Shown: one piece after another, positions 62,501 to 64,000 of the stretch | Numbering within the stretch: the stretch's first letter is position 1 | Layout: each line of letters starts with the position of its first letter | DNA from: Utricularia gibba | Taxonomy: Eukaryota > Streptophyta > Magnoliopsida > Lamiales > Lentibulariaceae | DNA: 64,000 nucleotides | Assembly: GCA_002189035.1 (NCBI GenBank) | Contig: NEEC01000014.1 | Span: 2,110,501-2,174,500 of the forward strand | Direction: 5' to 3' | Notes under the pieces: generated by a model | What the model was told of the DNA's origin: nothing | Databases searched by the model: none | The model's input: only the letters and a program-made list of their open reading frames with translations | Made by a program: the position numbers and the translations under genes

Positions 62501-64000
62501 TGCAATCAACCCAAATATATCAATTTTTTATTCCTTTTCATTTTGTTTTTTTTTTTCAGCTTGCCATCTCATGTAGCTTCAATGGCTGTGAGAAGCAATA
62601 TTTTTGATGCTGCCTTTGGATTGAACCCCTATGTTGCCAGCCACAACAGTTCATCAAGGTTAATTCGTTGCTCCTTATCGTGAGTTTACTAGTGGAATGT
62701 CATGAGTGCTGAGAAGCCAATTCAATTCACGTCACAACTTATTAGGCCCCCTTTTATTTTTTTTCCTCATTCTGTTTATTAGAGCACCATGAGATAAATA
62801 ATGATGCTCGACATCATATGCATGTTTCTTTCAGTGGATCCTGGATGCTTACGGGCAGACTTTCCAAAATGCTTTTGATAGATTGTGAGGAGAGTGACTG
62901 CTCATTGACCTTGGCAGGCATGTATTTTACCTGCCAACTTATTTTTCTTACATTCTGGGTTTCGTGCTCATAAAATTTAATTGGCATGATATTCAGCTCT
63001 TTTTTCTATTCCAAGATTTGTATCTTATTGGATTTTCCTTGATGTTGTCAACAGTCTTGGAATTTACGACAAGTCTCCTTGAAATTGGATCACAAAACGA
63101 TGTTGTACTTGCACTAGTTGTCTTCTCTCTTCAATATGTTCTTGCTAATCATGAACTCTGGACTTACAAGGTGAAGCATGCCCGTTGGAAGGTGACATTG
63201 AAGGTATCTGTTTTTTATTTTTAATCTCCTTCCAAGATTTACTTACCCAACTTTCTTCGGCGTTGTGGTATCCCAATCGTTAATCTGTTGAACATTTGAA
63301 CATACACAGTCTTGTAGGTATGTTCTTTTTTGAAGTGTAACCTTCAGATCAATGCATCTCTAGGTATTTGAAGTTGTGAAGAAATGTGTATGGTCAAGTT
63401 CACATCATCAATCTACATGGCATAGGCTTCATGATGTGCTGTTTTCAGATTCTTCCATCCACTCTGTAATCCTCCGGATAATCTGTACCACCACACCTGT
63501 ATTAGAGGTGAACAGTTTCTTTCAGTATTTTTTTTAATTTGTTTCTCATCTCTTTTTTCCATATTGCTTTTAACTTTTATTTGTAACACTAGAAACTCTC
63601 TTTTTCCCGTCTTTTTGAAACACGGGATATTGAGGGGCTGCATTCAGCTCTATTATCTGGTTTGGATGTCCTTTCAGATATGGTATCTTCTCCATATAAG
63701 GTAACCCTCACACCTATGATGTATATTTTAGATTGATTCTTACAATGCTTTTTTTCTGATCTGCGTTGAAGCACGTTTACCTGGAAATTTACTTGAATGC
63801 ACGGATTGCTTTCTTTTTCATTCTTAAAAGTTGATTCCATTCTTTATGATTTATCACAGGAAATCCATTCGGGTTTTTATTAGCATATGCTAATTTAACT
63901 TTTTTTTTTTGCATCTGCAACAAATTTTACTGTTCCAAGAACTTAAATCTTTGTAGTTTTCCTGTAAAAAGTCAATGTTTTAATTATAAATTTATTAGAA
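58023..64000 (+). CDS. NUP188: Nucleoporin NUP188, N-terminal 861 residues (3' part beyond window)
   Basis: Twenty-one exons keep phase throughout: 58023-58175, 58340-58513, 58630-58725, 59152-59221, 59308-59441, 59641-59781, 59856-60013, 60113-60281, 60358-60456, 60569-60646, 60705-60764, 60836-60993, 61407-61608, 61721-61840, 61958-62034, 62122-62232, 62560-62658, 62835-62917, 63055-63203, 63364-63507 and 63593-63700. NUP188 is an alpha-helical scaffold of the nuclear pore inner ring. Family landmarks: SFWWEPFADFLTDLDNAALE, CLDEVQSYILVKRTVE, then DVVLALVVFSLQYVLANHEL and YKVKHARWKVTLKVFEVVKK. The protein is normally near 1900-2000 residues, so more than half lies to the right. The intron after 62917 has a GC donor (GCAG|GCATGT). 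A TA microsatellite sits in intron 5. The ATG at 58023 is the first in frame and gives the expected NDASFWWEPF start region. Confidence 0.93.
59523..59562. repeat. TA dinucleotide microsatellite in NUP188 intron 5
   Basis: About 19-20 uninterrupted AT/TA units, flanked by imperfect catatgcat repeats. It is intronic, so no coding effect is expected; it would be length-polymorphic. Confidence 0.95.

Overview
This is nuclear DNA of a flowering plant. Every confident gene has short exons, AT-rich introns and GT-AG (sometimes GC-AG) splice sites, and the families are plant ones (SHI/SRS, GATA, SAUR and snakin proteins, a VHA-a vacuolar ATPase subunit, a chloroplast triosephosphate isomerase, RD19-type protease). 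SAUR tandem repeats, TRIM retroelements and an Ulp1-bearing MULE fit a eudicot or magnoliid better than a grass, but I cannot name the species. There is no CRISPR array, operon or prokaryotic signal.

Layout. 0-11.4 kb: WDR13-like WD40 protein (minus, 3' end off the window), divergent RD19-like cysteine protease (plus), then the 18-exon V-ATPase subunit a (minus). 11.4-23.8 kb: gene-poor and AT-rich, with a hAT-like MITE, an SRS transcription factor, a solo LTR, a GATA factor, two TRIM-like elements and a proline-rich Ole e 1 cell-wall protein (minus). 23.8-42 kb: gene-dense. An unrecognised multi-exon gene (minus) diverges from plastid TPI (plus); then come a small two-helix membrane protein (minus), an alkaline/neutral invertase, a snakin/GASA peptide, an EF-hand-like protein (minus) and Pescadillo. 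42-48 kb: three tandem SAUR genes (the middle one frameshifted), an unexplained 101-codon open frame, tRNA-Leu(CAA) and a group I bZIP factor (minus). 48.9-57.6 kb: a decayed Mutator-like element with a transposase relic and an Ulp1-like peptidase relic, inserted into a ~355-bp tandem array. 58 kb to the end: the first 21 exons of nucleoporin NUP188.

Exon boundaries come from reading splice sites and checking that phase is kept at every junction. For WDR13, VHA-a, TPI, invertase, PES, the EF-hand gene, bZIP and NUP188 the phases close over all exons seen, apart from one missing base in VHA-a. Recalled family members (human WDR13; Arabidopsis VHA-a3, CINV1, NUP188) guided the exon choice.

Points that stand out: the Ulp1-MULE nested in a satellite-like array with a reconstructable insertion site; five GC-AG introns among about 83 annotated; and four genes that each need a one-base correction, which could be sequence error or real lesions. 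The genes are ordinary housekeeping and regulatory neighbours, not a pathway cluster; only the SAURs form a functional cluster by duplication.
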